Origin: Beduinella massiliensis
Lineage (GTDB): Bacteria > Bacillota > Clostridia > Christensenellales > Aristaeellaceae
Reading direction: 5' to 3'
NCBI RefSeq assembly: GCF_900199405.1
Contig: NZ_LT963430.1
Span: 1,829,605 to 1,893,604, forward strand
DNA length: 64,000 bases
The notes under the pieces were generated by a model. The model was not told the origin of the DNA. It made no database searches and saw only the letters and a program-made list of their open reading frames with translations. Below are positions 32,295 to 40,692 of the stretch, piece after piece (position 1 is the stretch's first letter; each line of letters begins with the position of its first letter). A program made the position numbers and the translations under genes.

Positions 32295-33896
32295 ATGGAA
32301 GCGCTGATGCGGGAAGCCAGGGGACAGTACGCGCGGCTGGAGGCCGTATGCGACGCGGTGGTGAAAAGCGGGAACTGGGATCAGGTCGGCGTTTCGGACG
32401 TGCGGCTGTTCCTTTCGATCTATATCCAGGCGCTGCTGCTGCAGATGACGTTCACGACGGGCGGCGAGGCCGGCGAAGCTCAGCGCGACTTCATTGCGCG
32501 CCTTCCGGGGATGGACGCGTTGGACGTATCGCGCGCACAAAACCTCGCGCTCGTCGCGCACCGGAACCGTTCTTTCGCGCAGGGGACGCCCCTGCTGCTG
32601 CGCTGCGCCTGCGCGCACGACCGTAAAGACGGCACCCGGGACGCGGATGTCTTTATAGAGGCGGTGCCTGCGATCCTGCGCGCGTTCGCGGCCGTTTCAG
32701 GCGGTGTGGATAGGCAGGAGAGCGCCTTTATCGCGGATTACGAGCGCACGCTGGCCTCCTTTGCAGGCCCGGTGAAGCCAGCGCATAGGGGCGTTACGGG
32801 AAGCGACCTCGTGAGGGGCATCGGTGAAATGCTGGGCGCGGGGGCGGACGCCGTGCGCGGAGCGATTACGCCGCGCGCCGGGGACGACGAGGGGGATCAG
32901 TCGGAAGCGCCCGCCCAAAAGAAGGAGAACGAGTCGGACACGCAGAAGAAAACAGCACAGCAGGAACCGGAGCAGACGATGGACGAGCTGATGGCGGAGC
33001 TGAACGCGCTCATCGGGCTTGATAACGTCAAGCGCGAGGTGGAAACGCTCGTCAATCTCATCAAAATACGGAAGCTGCGCGAGGAAAACGGCCTGCGCGT
33101 GATGGACATGTCCTTTCACATGGTCTTCACGGGTAATCCCGGCACGGGCAAGACGACCATCGCCCGCCTGATCGCGAAGATTTACAAGCAGCTCGGCTTT
33201 CTTTCCGGGGGCCAGCTCATCGAGACGGATCGCTCGGGACTGGTCGCGGGATACGTCGGCCAGACGGCGCTCAAGGTGCAGGAGGTCGTAAAGAGCGCGA
33301 TGGGCGGCATCCTGTTCATCGACGAGGCGTACGCGCTCACCCGAAAGGGCATGGAGAACGACTTCGGACGCGAGGCGGTGGACACGCTGGTGAAGCTGAT
33401 GGAGGACAACCGGAGCGATCTGGTGGTCATCGTCGCGGGCTACACAGATGAGATGCAGGATTTCCTGGGCTCCAACCCCGGGCTGCTTTCCCGCTTCAAC
33501 AAGTACATCGATTTCCCGGACTATACGACGGACGAACTGATGGCCATCCTCGCGATGAACGCGAAGAGGCAGGGCTATACGGTGGAGGAAGAGGCGAACG
33601 CCGTCATCCGCGGCGCGCTCGACCGCATGGGACCCGCCGACCGCGTAGACTTCGGCAATGCGCGCGGCATGCGAAACACGCTGGAAAAGCTCGTGGAGGC
33701 ACAGGCCAACCGCCTCGCGAAGGAAACGGGCACGCTGACGGTGGAGCAGCTGCAGACGATTACCTGCGCGGACGCGCGGGCCATCCTGCCGGAGGAAGAA
33801 GAGGAAGGAAAGCATGAGAAGGCGCGCCATCGCGATGATGATGATGGTGCTGATGATGATAGCCCCGGCGCAGCGGACGCTGGGGGAAGAGGATGA
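32295..33896 (+). CDS. CbxX/CfxQ-type AAA ATPase (SpoVK-like) with N-terminal extension
   Basis: A remodelling ATPase of 533 aa. Residues 1-165 form an N-terminal domain of unknown function and 195-230 a charged linker. The AAA core starts at about 235 (LNALIGLDNVKREV), with Walker A GNPGTGKT at 280-287, Walker B ILFIDEAYAL at 339-348, and the lid. SpoVK and CbbX share this core, but the SpoVK of Bacillus is only about 320 aa. The last 28 codons overlap the next gene and encode a low-complexity DDDD/GADDD tail. TAGGAG precedes the ATG. The partner protein is unknown. Confidence 0.87.
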   Translation: MEALMREARGQYARLEAVCDAVVKSGNWDQVGVSDVRLFLSIYIQALLLQMTFTTGGEAGEAQRDFIARLPGMDALDVSRAQNLALVAHRNRSFAQGTPLLLRCACAHDRKDGTRDADVFIEAVPAILRAFAAVSGGVDRQESAFIADYERTLASFAGPVKPAHRGVTGSDLVRGIGEMLGAGADAVRGAITPRAGDDEGDQSEAPAQKKENESDTQKKTAQQEPEQTMDELMAELNALIGLDNVKREVETLVNLIKIRKLREENGLRVMDMSFHMVFTGNPGTGKTTIARLIAKIYKQLGFLSGGQLIETDRSGLVAGYVGQTALKVQEVVKSAMGGILFIDEAYALTRKGMENDFGREAVDTLVKLMEDNRSDLVVIVAGYTDEMQDFLGSNPGLLSRFNKYIDFPDYTTDELMAILAMNAKRQGYTVEEEANAVIRGALDRMGPADRVDFGNARGMRNTLEKLVEAQANRLAKETGTLTVEQLQTITCADARAILPEEEEEGKHEKARHRDDDDGADDDSPGAADAGGRG

Positions 33897-34803
33897 CAGC
33901 TTTTTGCCTGTTCCGCAAAGGCCGCGGGTAGAGCTGAGCAGTCCACGCGGGGCGGACGGCATCGGGCCGGGCGGGCGCTTGAAAGTTACCGGCTCCGGCA
34001 GGAACGTGCAGCGCATGGAAGTCCTTCTTGCGTGGGATGGAGGGACGATGAAGCTGGAGGCGTCGGGAGAGGAAATCGACCAGACGGCGGTGCTGCCGCC
34101 GATTGCGGGACGGGTGACCGTTACGCTTCACGGCTGCGGAGCAGACGGCGCCTGCGCGGAAGACTCCGTGGAGCTGCGGACGCCGCGCGAAACGCTGATC
34201 GACGATCTGATCCTTTATGCGAGGGAGATCGCGCAGGACGACCGGCAAAACTTCTTGCGCGCCGACGACCCGCAGGATGCCGGTACCTGCAAGAACTACA
34301 TTGCCCGTCTGCTTTTGAACTGCTCGGACAGCTACGGACTGCTTAGCGCGCCGAACGCGGCGCTCTCTCTGCCGCTCAACGCGGACAAGGCCGACTGCCG
34401 CCCCTGGCGCTACGGCGTCATGTGGACGAATCTGCCGCGGGAGGCGGGCAACCCCTTTGTGGAGGTGGGAAGCTTCCGCGAAAGCGGGGAAAAGGAGCGC
34501 GCGGCGAACGCAGAGGAAGCGGCCGCTTTCCTTCGCACGGCGCGGCGGGGCGATGTGCTGCAGTTCGTGGGAAATTACGGAGACGGAAACGGCCCGCACA
34601 CCCTGCTTTTGACGGAGGATTGCGACGGGGAGACGCTGACCTTTACGGACAGCAACCGAAAGGGAAAGCGCATTGGCAGGACACGCTACGGCTGGGTGCA
34701 GTTCGGCGTCCGCAAGCCGGTGAAGTGGCTGGCGGACGTGCTCGCGGGCCCAGGCTGCGGCGGGACGCTTTACCGCCTTTGCGACGAAATCATACGAAGA
34801 TAG
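33814..34803 (+). CDS. Secreted protein with a possible CHAP/NlpC-like cysteine-hydrolase domain
   Basis: Not matched to a named family. 329 aa with a methionine-rich signal peptide (about 1-24, including MMMMVLMM). A beta domain of about 90 residues follows (37-125), then a domain with Cys159 at the start of a helix (CKNYIARLL), His262 in GPHTLLL and Asp279/Asn281 in TDSN, in the order expected for CHAP or NlpC/P60 amidases. The segment RRGDVLQFVGNYGDGNGPHT resembles the strand pair before the catalytic His. The activity is inferred from pattern only. The start overlaps the AAA gene by 83 bases; GAGGAAGGAAAGC supports it. Confidence 0.75.
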   Translation: MRRRAIAMMMMVLMMIAPAQRTLGEEDDSFLPVPQRPRVELSSPRGADGIGPGGRLKVTGSGRNVQRMEVLLAWDGGTMKLEASGEEIDQTAVLPPIAGRVTVTLHGCGADGACAEDSVELRTPRETLIDDLILYAREIAQDDRQNFLRADDPQDAGTCKNYIARLLLNCSDSYGLLSAPNAALSLPLNADKADCRPWRYGVMWTNLPREAGNPFVEVGSFRESGEKERAANAEEAAAFLRTARRGDVLQFVGNYGDGNGPHTLLLTEDCDGETLTFTDSNRKGKRIGRTRYGWVQFGVRKPVKWLADVLAGPGCGGTLYRLCDEIIRR

Positions 34804-34813
34804 AGGATGAAAC

Positions 34814-36607
34814 ATGGCGAGCATATTGAGCCTGGAGGGCATCTGCAAGGCGTACAGCGAACGGAGGCTGCTGGATGGCGCGACGCTGTACGTGCAGCCC
34901 GGCGACCGCATCGGCGTGGTGGGTCTCAACGGCACGGGCAAGTCCACGCTGCTCAAGATCGCGGCGGGCGAGGAGGCGCCGGACGCGGGTACGGTCACGA
35001 GAAAGAGCGCGCTGACCGTCGCTTACCTGCCGCAGGCGCCGGATTTTGCGCGCGGGCATACGGTGCTGGAGCAGGTGTTCCTGGGCCTGTCGCGGGACGT
35101 GCGGGACGCCGCGGAGTACGAAGCGAAGACGATGCTTACAAAGCTCGGCGTTGCGGACTATGAGCAGGACGTCGCATCCCTCTCCGGAGGGCAGAAAAAG
35201 CGCGTCGCGCTCGCCGCCGCGCTGATTCGGCCCGTGGATCTGCTGCTGCTCGACGAGCCGACCAACCACATCGACGAGCGGACGATCGAATGGCTAGAGG
35301 CGGAGCTGAAGCGCTACCCTGGCGCGCTGATGATGGTGACGCATGATCGATACTTTCTGGACCGCGTATGCGGCCGCATCGTGGAAATCGACGGCGGCGG
35401 GCTCTACGTGCACGAAGGCAATTTTTCGTACTATCTGGAGCAGAAGGCCGCGCGCGAGGAGATGGAGGTCGCCAGCGCGAGAAAGCGCAGAAGCATCCTC
35501 CGCACGGAGCTCGAATGGCTGAAGCGCGGCGCGCGCGCCCGTTCGACCAAGCAGAAGGCGCGCATTCAGCGCTACGAGGAGCTTTCAAAGGTCGAGGGCC
35601 CAAAAGGGACGGAGCAGCTCCAAATGGGTTCAGCCAGCGCGCGGCTGGGCCGCAAGGTCGTGGAAATCGAGGACGTGAGCAAGGGCTTTGACGGCGTGAA
35701 GCTGATCGAGCACTTCTCCTACGTGCTGCTGCGCGACGACCGCGTGGGCATCGTAGGGCCCAACGGCTGCGGCAAGACGACGCTGCTTTCGATGATTGCG
35801 AGGATGCAGCAGCCGGACAGCGGCCGCATCGACGTAGGCGATACGGTTCGCTTCGGCGTCTTTGCACAGGAATACCCGCCGGTCGATCCCGACCTTCGAG
35901 TGATCGACTACATGCGCTCCATCGCGGAATACGTGCAGACACCGGACGGAAAGCTGAGCGCTTCGCAGATGCTGGAGAGCTTCCTCTTCCCCCCGGAGCA
36001 GCAGTATACCCAGGTGCGCAGGCTCTCCGGCGGCGAGCGGCGGCGGCTGTATCTTTGCAGCGTGCTGATGCTCTCTCCCAACGTATTGCTACTCGACGAG
36101 CCTACGAACGATCTGGACATCCAGACGCTTGCGATTCTTGAGGACTATCTGGACAGCTTCGCGGGCGCGGCGGTGGTCGTTTCGCACGACCGGTTCTTCC
36201 TGGATCGTGTGTGCGGGCGCCTGTTCGCGTTCGAGGGAACGCATCTTGCGCCTTACGTCTGCTCCTACAGCGAGTACGCGAACCTGCGGGACGAGGCGGA
36301 GCGAGAGAGAGAACGCGGGCAATTTGAACGGCCGGCGCAGGGGCGGCGGGAGCGCACGCGCGAGCTGCGTTTTTCCTTCAAGGAGCAGCGGGAGTACGAG
36401 ACCATCGACGAGACGATCGCCACGCTCGAAGCGCAGGCGGCGGCGATCGATGCGCAGATGGAGGCGGCGGCGAGCGATTACGTCCGTTTGCAGGAACTGG
36501 AGCAGCAAAAGCTGGAGGCGCAGGCACGTTTGGAACAGGCGATGGAGCGTTGGGTCTACCTAAATGAACTGGCGGAAAGGATCGCCGCTCAGGAGGCGGA
36601 AAAATAA
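34814..36607 (+). CDS. ABC-F family ATPase, Uup type
   Basis: A soluble protein with two ABC domains that acts on the ribosome or, for Uup, also on DNA repair. 597 aa with Walker A sites GLNGTGKS (37-44) and GPNGCGKT (315-322), signatures LSGGQKKR and LSGGERRR, and both Walker B sites LLLDEPTN. The linker contains ARSTKQKARIQRYEEL (about 242-257), characteristic of Uup. A C-terminal coiled coil (about 520-597) also fits Uup rather than antibiotic-resistance ABC-F proteins. It follows the secreted gene by 10 bases with AGAGGA upstream. Confidence 0.9.
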   Translation: MASILSLEGICKAYSERRLLDGATLYVQPGDRIGVVGLNGTGKSTLLKIAAGEEAPDAGTVTRKSALTVAYLPQAPDFARGHTVLEQVFLGLSRDVRDAAEYEAKTMLTKLGVADYEQDVASLSGGQKKRVALAAALIRPVDLLLLDEPTNHIDERTIEWLEAELKRYPGALMMVTHDRYFLDRVCGRIVEIDGGGLYVHEGNFSYYLEQKAAREEMEVASARKRRSILRTELEWLKRGARARSTKQKARIQRYEELSKVEGPKGTEQLQMGSASARLGRKVVEIEDVSKGFDGVKLIEHFSYVLLRDDRVGIVGPNGCGKTTLLSMIARMQQPDSGRIDVGDTVRFGVFAQEYPPVDPDLRVIDYMRSIAEYVQTPDGKLSASQMLESFLFPPEQQYTQVRRLSGGERRRLYLCSVLMLSPNVLLLDEPTNDLDIQTLAILEDYLDSFAGAAVVVSHDRFFLDRVCGRLFAFEGTHLAPYVCSYSEYANLRDEAERERERGQFERPAQGRRERTRELRFSFKEQREYETIDETIATLEAQAAAIDAQMEAAASDYVRLQELEQQKLEAQARLEQAMERWVYLNELAERIAAQEAEK

Positions 36608-36744
36608 AATACCGGCGGCGGGGAGCGGAGGCGTTTCCCGCTTTCGTTTTATAAAAAACGATAAAATTGCCTGTTTTACGCGCGTTTTGGTCGATGAGAG
36701 ATGAAGGGTAAATTTGCTACAATGCGAGTAAAGGTGGGATCGGC

Positions 36745-37347
36745 ATGGCATTGATCTTGGCGCTGGAGGGCTGCATGGCGGCCGGCAAGACGAGCGCGGC
36801 GCGTTTCGTCGCGCAAAGCGCGCCCGAGGTGCACGTGAGCTTCGAGCGTACGGCGCAGACCGTTGAGAAGGTGCGCGCCCGCGGGCTCGACAAGCGGGTA
36901 TTTTCGGACTACGTGGAGATTCAAAAGCTTTGGATACAAAATGAAATCGATCGCTATGCGCGGGCGCAGGCCTATCCCGTGACGCTCACGGACTTCGGTG
37001 CAGCGGAAATCGAGTTTTACACCCTCTGCTATCCGCAATCGATCGGCGAAAACTGGGATGTGGAATCCGCGCTGAGGGAGGAGCTGCGTTGCCTTCGCGC
37101 ATGCATGCCGCGCCGTATCCTCTTTCTCAGGGCGCGGGACGAGACGCTGCGCGCACGCAAGGCGGCCGATGAAACGCGGTCGCGCGACTTCTTTGAGCAT
37201 CATTTGCAGCACCTGATGCCGCTCAAGCACGCATGGTTTCTGCAAAAAGAAAACGTCGACGTGGTGGACGTCGACGGATTGGATGCTACGGAGGAGGGCA
37301 AGGCCGTGCTTGGGTGGGTGAAGCGCTGCGAACGGCAGCTCCTATAG
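36745..37347 (+). CDS. P-loop kinase-like protein of unknown substrate
   Basis: A 200 aa protein with an N-terminal P-loop EGCMAAGKTS (8-17) and alternating strands and helices as in deoxynucleoside or thymidylate kinases. Residues YEIQ-W-Q-EIDRYARAQ and ITDFG-like TLTDFGAAEIEF (about 80-91) resemble the DR-x-x-x-D region of such enzymes. The substrate is not evident. AAAGGTGGGAT precedes the ATG, and a TACAAT hexamer lies at 36718-36723. Its 3' end overlaps the convergent AraC gene by 6 bases. Confidence 0.7.
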   Translation: MALILALEGCMAAGKTSAARFVAQSAPEVHVSFERTAQTVEKVRARGLDKRVFSDYVEIQKLWIQNEIDRYARAQAYPVTLTDFGAAEIEFYTLCYPQSIGENWDVESALREELRCLRACMPRRILFLRARDETLRARKAADETRSRDFFEHHLQHLMPLKHAWFLQKENVDVVDVDGLDATEEGKAVLGWVKRCERQLL

Positions 37348-38232
37348 TTCGGCGGGCTTCGTGCCGATGCGCCGCGCATAGGCGGCCTTGTCGGGTGCGG
37401 GGGCCGTCGAACTGCCCACTAGGCGACGATAGACGCCGGGGGTGATGCCGAGCTCCTTTTTAAAGGCGCGGATGAAGGCGTTGCTGTCCGAAAAGCGAAT
37501 CTGCGCCGCGATTTCTTCCATGGATTGATGCGTGGTGCCGAGCAGCACGCGCGCATGGGCGAGGCGGCGCAGGTTCAGGTATTGCTTGGGGGTGCTGCCG
37601 GTCAGCGCATGGAAGGCGTGTGTGAAATACGAATGACTCATGAAAAACATGCGGGACAGCGCTTCGATGGAAATACTCTCCATGAAGTGATCGTCCAGAT
37701 AGCCTCGCGCCTCGTACACTACGTCACGGATGGCGGGAGAAACCAGAGGAAACGCGTTCGGGCAGGCGCGGTTCAGCAGGACGGTGAACAGACTCAGCAC
37801 AGCCTCCATCGCGTCCAGATAATACGGCTTCTTTTCGCGGTAGAGGGTTACGATCTCCCGAAAGAGGGCGGGCACCTCTGGATGGGCTGCCGGAAGGCAC
37901 AGCAAATGGGAAAAGCCCGCGGGACGCGCGGTATAAATCGAGCAGAGAGCGGGCTCACGCACGGCGCAAAGAAGCGATTCACGCGAAACGCGCAGGCCGA
38001 ATCGCCTGTATGGCGCGCGAAGGATGCGAATGCGGTGTACCTCCAAAGGCGCAAAGAAGAGCAGATTTCCCCCGGCGGCGCGATACGTCTTTTCGGGAAA
38101 CGTCACCTCGATTTCTCCCTCCTGCACGTACAGCACCTCGCTCGATTCGTGCAGGTGGGCAAAGGGATGGGTATAGTCGCTGGGGCGCAGGGTCGCGTCC
38201 TCCCATGCGATCATGCGGATGTTCTCTTGCAT
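37342..38232 (-). CDS. AraC-family regulator with N-terminal cupin domain
   Basis: A 296 aa transcription factor. Residues 1-100 form an AraC_binding cupin (HLHESSEVLYVQEGEIEVTF). The C-terminal two helix-turn-helix motifs (about 190-275) include FMSHSYFTHAFHALTGSTPKQYL and the signature IRFSDSNAFIRAFKKELGITPGVYRR. The effector, probably a sugar, is unknown. Target genes are not obvious; the gene upstream is the radical-SAM-like protein, read in the opposite direction. A dyad TGATCT-TTTG-AGATCA at 38250-38265 just before the gene may be an operator. Confidence 0.9.
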   Translation of the reverse strand: MQENIRMIAWEDATLRPSDYTHPFAHLHESSEVLYVQEGEIEVTFPEKTYRAAGGNLLFFAPLEVHRIRILRAPYRRFGLRVSRESLLCAVREPALCSIYTARPAGFSHLLCLPAAHPEVPALFREIVTLYREKKPYYLDAMEAVLSLFTVLLNRACPNAFPLVSPAIRDVVYEARGYLDDHFMESISIEALSRMFFMSHSYFTHAFHALTGSTPKQYLNLRRLAHARVLLGTTHQSMEEIAAQIRFSDSNAFIRAFKKELGITPGVYRRLVGSSTAPAPDKAAYARRIGTKPAEL

Positions 38233-38544
38233 CTTGATAAAAACGCTCCTGATCTTTTGAGATCATTGTAGCATATTAAATCGAAGGATGCTAGGCGCTG
38301 CAGCGCAGATAAAGAAGAGGCAAAATGCATTTGCAGCCACAGGGACAGGCTGCGGAGGAAGTCGGTCGAGGAATCCAGTAATCCCTTCTGGAGGAGAGGG
38401 ACAGACGTGCAGAACGGAATGACTGCATTCTGTCACCTTTTGGGACAGAACGGTGATTTTGTCCATACACAGCCCGGCGTTTAGCGGGTATAGTACAGAT
38501 GGCGTAAGGATGGCCGAATATCGATTAGACGAGGAGGGAGCGCT
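38233..38544. other. Divergent intergenic region with several dyads
   Basis: Contains the dyad at 38250-38265, a 12-base palindrome GCGCTGCAGCGC (38295-38306) and a hairpin TTCTGTC/GACAGAA (38428-38434 with 38444-38450). The start signals of the AraC gene (minus) and the radical-SAM-like gene (plus) lie at its ends. No coding sequence is seen and no clear sigma-A promoter was found. Confidence 0.5.
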
Positions 38545-39585
38545 TTGGACGGCGTAAATCTCCAGAGAATGCTGCTCGAGGCTGCTGTAGACGGCGGAAT
38601 CCGCCAGATCGAGAAGGACCCGCGGCGCGGCGTGCGCAGGCTGGTCGATCTGGGCAGGCAGATTTCAAAGGGCAGGTTTCAATCACAGATTTTCTGCCTT
38701 TTTCAGGGCCTGCTCGAAAACGAGAGCAGCCCTTATTACGATCTCATCAGCCGCCTCGTCGCGCGGGTGGATCACCGCACGCTCAAACGGGTCGGCATCA
38801 ACGTGGGCTTTGAAAGCTGGACGAACGGCGCGCGGCGCATCCGGGAGACGGAGGAGCGCGGCGGTTTCTGCGTCCCCTGGACGATGCTGCTGCACATGGC
38901 GCCGGGGCGTGCAGGGGCCCTGCCCGTCGAAGCCTATGCGCAAATCGTGGAACGGGGGACCGCGCTGGGCGTCAACACCTATCAACTGCTTCTAGACGAG
39001 CCTGCGCCTGACATCGGCGTGCTTACCCGGCTGTTCAGCCGGTTTCCGCGGAGCGTTTTTCTCTGCTTCTTAAAGGATGCCCGTCTCCTGCCGGCGGATA
39101 TCGACGTGCTTTCGTCCGCGCACAACGCCGTCGTTTCCGTCCCCGCTCAGGTAGACGGTGCGGAGGCGCTGGCCCGGCGGCTTCGCGGCGCGGAGTGCCT
39201 GTATGCGGCGCATTGGCGTTATGGCTGCGCGGAGGACGCGGCCTGCGGGGAGGCGATGCAACGGGTCGCGGAACTCGAAAGCCCATTGGTGCTCTTTATC
39301 GCAGAGCCGGACTGCCCGCAGGCGGACCGCGCACAGGTGGCAGGCTTTGCGCTGGAAGCGCGTACGCATCAACGATACCCGATGATCCTCATGGATCTCT
39401 ACGAAGACATCCGCTATGTGGATCGTATTATCTCCTCTCAGGAATGCCTGGTCGAGGTGGCGGAAGATGGGCTGCTGTATGGCTCAGATGTGAACATAGG
39501 TGCGCTGCCGCTGGAAGCGGCGCTTCGGGCACGTTTCCCTCTGGTCGCGGGGAAGGAGAACGCCGCGGCGTGCAGCCGCGCGTGA
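38545..39585 (+). CDS. Radical-SAM-like protein lacking the iron-sulfur cysteines
   Basis: 346 aa. The first 125 residues follow, as I recall them, a family of clostridial radical SAM proteins: a helical N-terminal region, then NVGFESWTNGARRIRETEE (93-111), then GFCVPWTMLLHM (113-124). In canonical members this is followed by DPTSACNLRCTGCW, the CxxxCxxC cluster motif. Here the equivalent region has no cysteine, so the cluster and the radical chemistry should be absent, while the barrel seems to continue (ALPVEAYAQIVERGTALGVN, then about 200 residues). The function is unknown. TTG start with GAGGAGGG 6 bases upstream. It is single, with a terminator at 39763. Confidence 0.6.
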   Translation: MDGVNLQRMLLEAAVDGGIRQIEKDPRRGVRRLVDLGRQISKGRFQSQIFCLFQGLLENESSPYYDLISRLVARVDHRTLKRVGINVGFESWTNGARRIRETEERGGFCVPWTMLLHMAPGRAGALPVEAYAQIVERGTALGVNTYQLLLDEPAPDIGVLTRLFSRFPRSVFLCFLKDARLLPADIDVLSSAHNAVVSVPAQVDGAEALARRLRGAECLYAAHWRYGCAEDAACGEAMQRVAELESPLVLFIAEPDCPQADRAQVAGFALEARTHQRYPMILMDLYEDIRYVDRIISSQECLVEVAEDGLLYGSDVNIGALPLEAALRARFPLVAGKENAAACSRA

Positions 39586-39593
39586 ATTGCTTA

Positions 39594-39611
39594 GCGAAGG
39601 CGCGCCTTCGC
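39594..39611. repeat. Perfect palindrome after the radical-SAM-like gene
   Basis: GCGAAGGCGCGCCTTCGC, 18 bases, 8 bases after the stop codon. No T-run follows, so it may be an mRNA-stabilising hairpin rather than a terminator. Confidence 0.6.
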
Positions 39612-39762
39612 CCTGGACATCGTTAAATGTCGGCGGCCTCGTACGAAAGGAAGGCTCCTTTTGCGAATGACACGGGAAATGTTTTTCCAATGCGGATGAA
39701 GAGGATGCTGTTCCTTGATGCATCCCCTCTTACATACGCGGCGATACCTTGTCGACCGTCTG

Positions 39763-39792
39763 AGCGAAGGCATGTCTTCGCTCTTCTTTTTT
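39763..39792 (+). terminator. Rho-independent terminator before the DUF134 operon
   Basis: AGCGAAG and CTTCGCT with a 6-base loop, followed by CTTCTTTTTT. Confidence 0.75.
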
Positions 39793-39793
39793 G

Positions 39794-39822
39794 TTGACAG
39801 ACTGCGAAAAGAATGATAATAT
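39794..39822 (+). promoter_or_regulatory. Sigma-A promoter of the DUF134-NifX-CoADR operon
   Basis: TTGACA (39794-39799), 17 bases, TAATAT (39817-39822), immediately after the upstream terminator. Its position shows that the ATG at 39829 is at the transcript start and supports the TTG at 39856 with its GAGGTGA. Confidence 0.85.
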
Positions 39823-39855
39823 TGGCATATGCCAGAAATAACCGAGGTGATCAAA

Positions 39856-40290
39856 TTGGCAAGGCCGCAGAAATGCAGACGAATCTGCGCGCTGCCGGGC
39901 TGTGAAACCTTTGAGCCCGCAAACGGCGGAGCGGGCGATCCGGTGGAAATGACGCTGGACGAATACGAAACGATCCGGCTCATCGATCTGCTCGCGCTGA
40001 CACAGGAAGAGGCTGCACGGCAGATGGGCGTTGCGCGGACGACCGCGCAGGCGGTTTACGACGCGGCGCGGCGAAAGCTCGCGCAGGTGCTCGTGGAAGG
40101 CAGAAAGCTGGTCATCCGGGGCGGAAGCTATGCGCTTTGCCCGCATGCGGAAGCCTGCTGCGGTCGAGGATGCAGAGGAATGGATTGCCGCCGGGGACAG
40201 GACGGCGCGTGTAAGATGAAGCGCTGTGGCGAGGCGCAGAATTGTAGGATTCAGGAGGGTATGTCAAATGAAAATCGCGGTAACCTATGA
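39856..40290 (+). CDS. DUF134 HTH protein with Cys-rich tail
   Basis: 144 aa, beginning MARPQKCRRICALPGCETFEP as DUF134 proteins do. A sigma-70 region 4-like helix-turn-helix (about 47-75, TQEEAARQMGVARTTAQAVYDAARRKL) suggests DNA binding. The C-terminal tail has eight cysteines between 95 and 130, which may bind metal or a cluster. TTG start (39856) fits the family N-terminus and the ribosome binding site. It overlaps the next gene by 23 bases. It is likely the regulator of its own operon, perhaps sensing redox state or metal; that is inferred. Confidence 0.85.
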   Translation: MARPQKCRRICALPGCETFEPANGGAGDPVEMTLDEYETIRLIDLLALTQEEAARQMGVARTTAQAVYDAARRKLAQVLVEGRKLVIRGGSYALCPHAEACCGRGCRGMDCRRGQDGACKMKRCGEAQNCRIQEGMSNENRGNL

Positions 40291-40657
40291 GAACGGACAG
40301 GTGTTCCAGCACTTTGGGCACACAGAGCAGTTCAAGGTCTACGAAATTGCGGACGGCAAGGTCGTGCGCAGCGAGGTCGTCAGCGCACAGGGGGAGGGCC
40401 ATGGTGCACTGGCAGTTCTGCTCAAAAATAACAGCGTGAATGCGCTCATTTGCGGGGGGATCGGCGGTGGCGCGCGCACGGCACTGGCGGCGGCAGGCAT
40501 CGAGCTGTATCCTGGCGCGAGCGGGAGCGCGGACGCTTGCGTGCAGGCGCTGCTGGACGGCGCGCTGGTTTACGATCCGAACACCTCATGCAACCATCAC
40601 CATGAGGGCGATCACGACTGCCATGGGCACGATCACTGCACGGGCAACTGCCATTAA
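40268..40657 (+). CDS. NifX/NifB-type dinitrogenase iron-molybdenum cofactor domain protein
   Basis: A 129 aa member of the family that carries iron-sulfur or FeMo-co-like clusters. It is widespread in anaerobes without nitrogenase, and no nif genes are seen here. The ribonuclease-H-like core is at 1-105 (MKIAVTYENG, HFGHTEQFKVYEI, ICGGIGGGARTALAAAGIELYPGASG). A His/Cys tail (about 108-129, with CNHHHEGDHDCHGHDHC) probably binds metal. AGGAGG lies about 10 bases before the ATG, inside the end of the DUF134 gene, so the two are translationally linked. Confidence 0.9.
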   Translation: MKIAVTYENGQVFQHFGHTEQFKVYEIADGKVVRSEVVSAQGEGHGALAVLLKNNSVNALICGGIGGGARTALAAAGIELYPGASGSADACVQALLDGALVYDPNTSCNHHHEGDHDCHGHDHCTGNCH

Positions 40658-40692
40658 ACGGCTTTAACGGCCGGAGAAAAGAGGTGCTGAAC

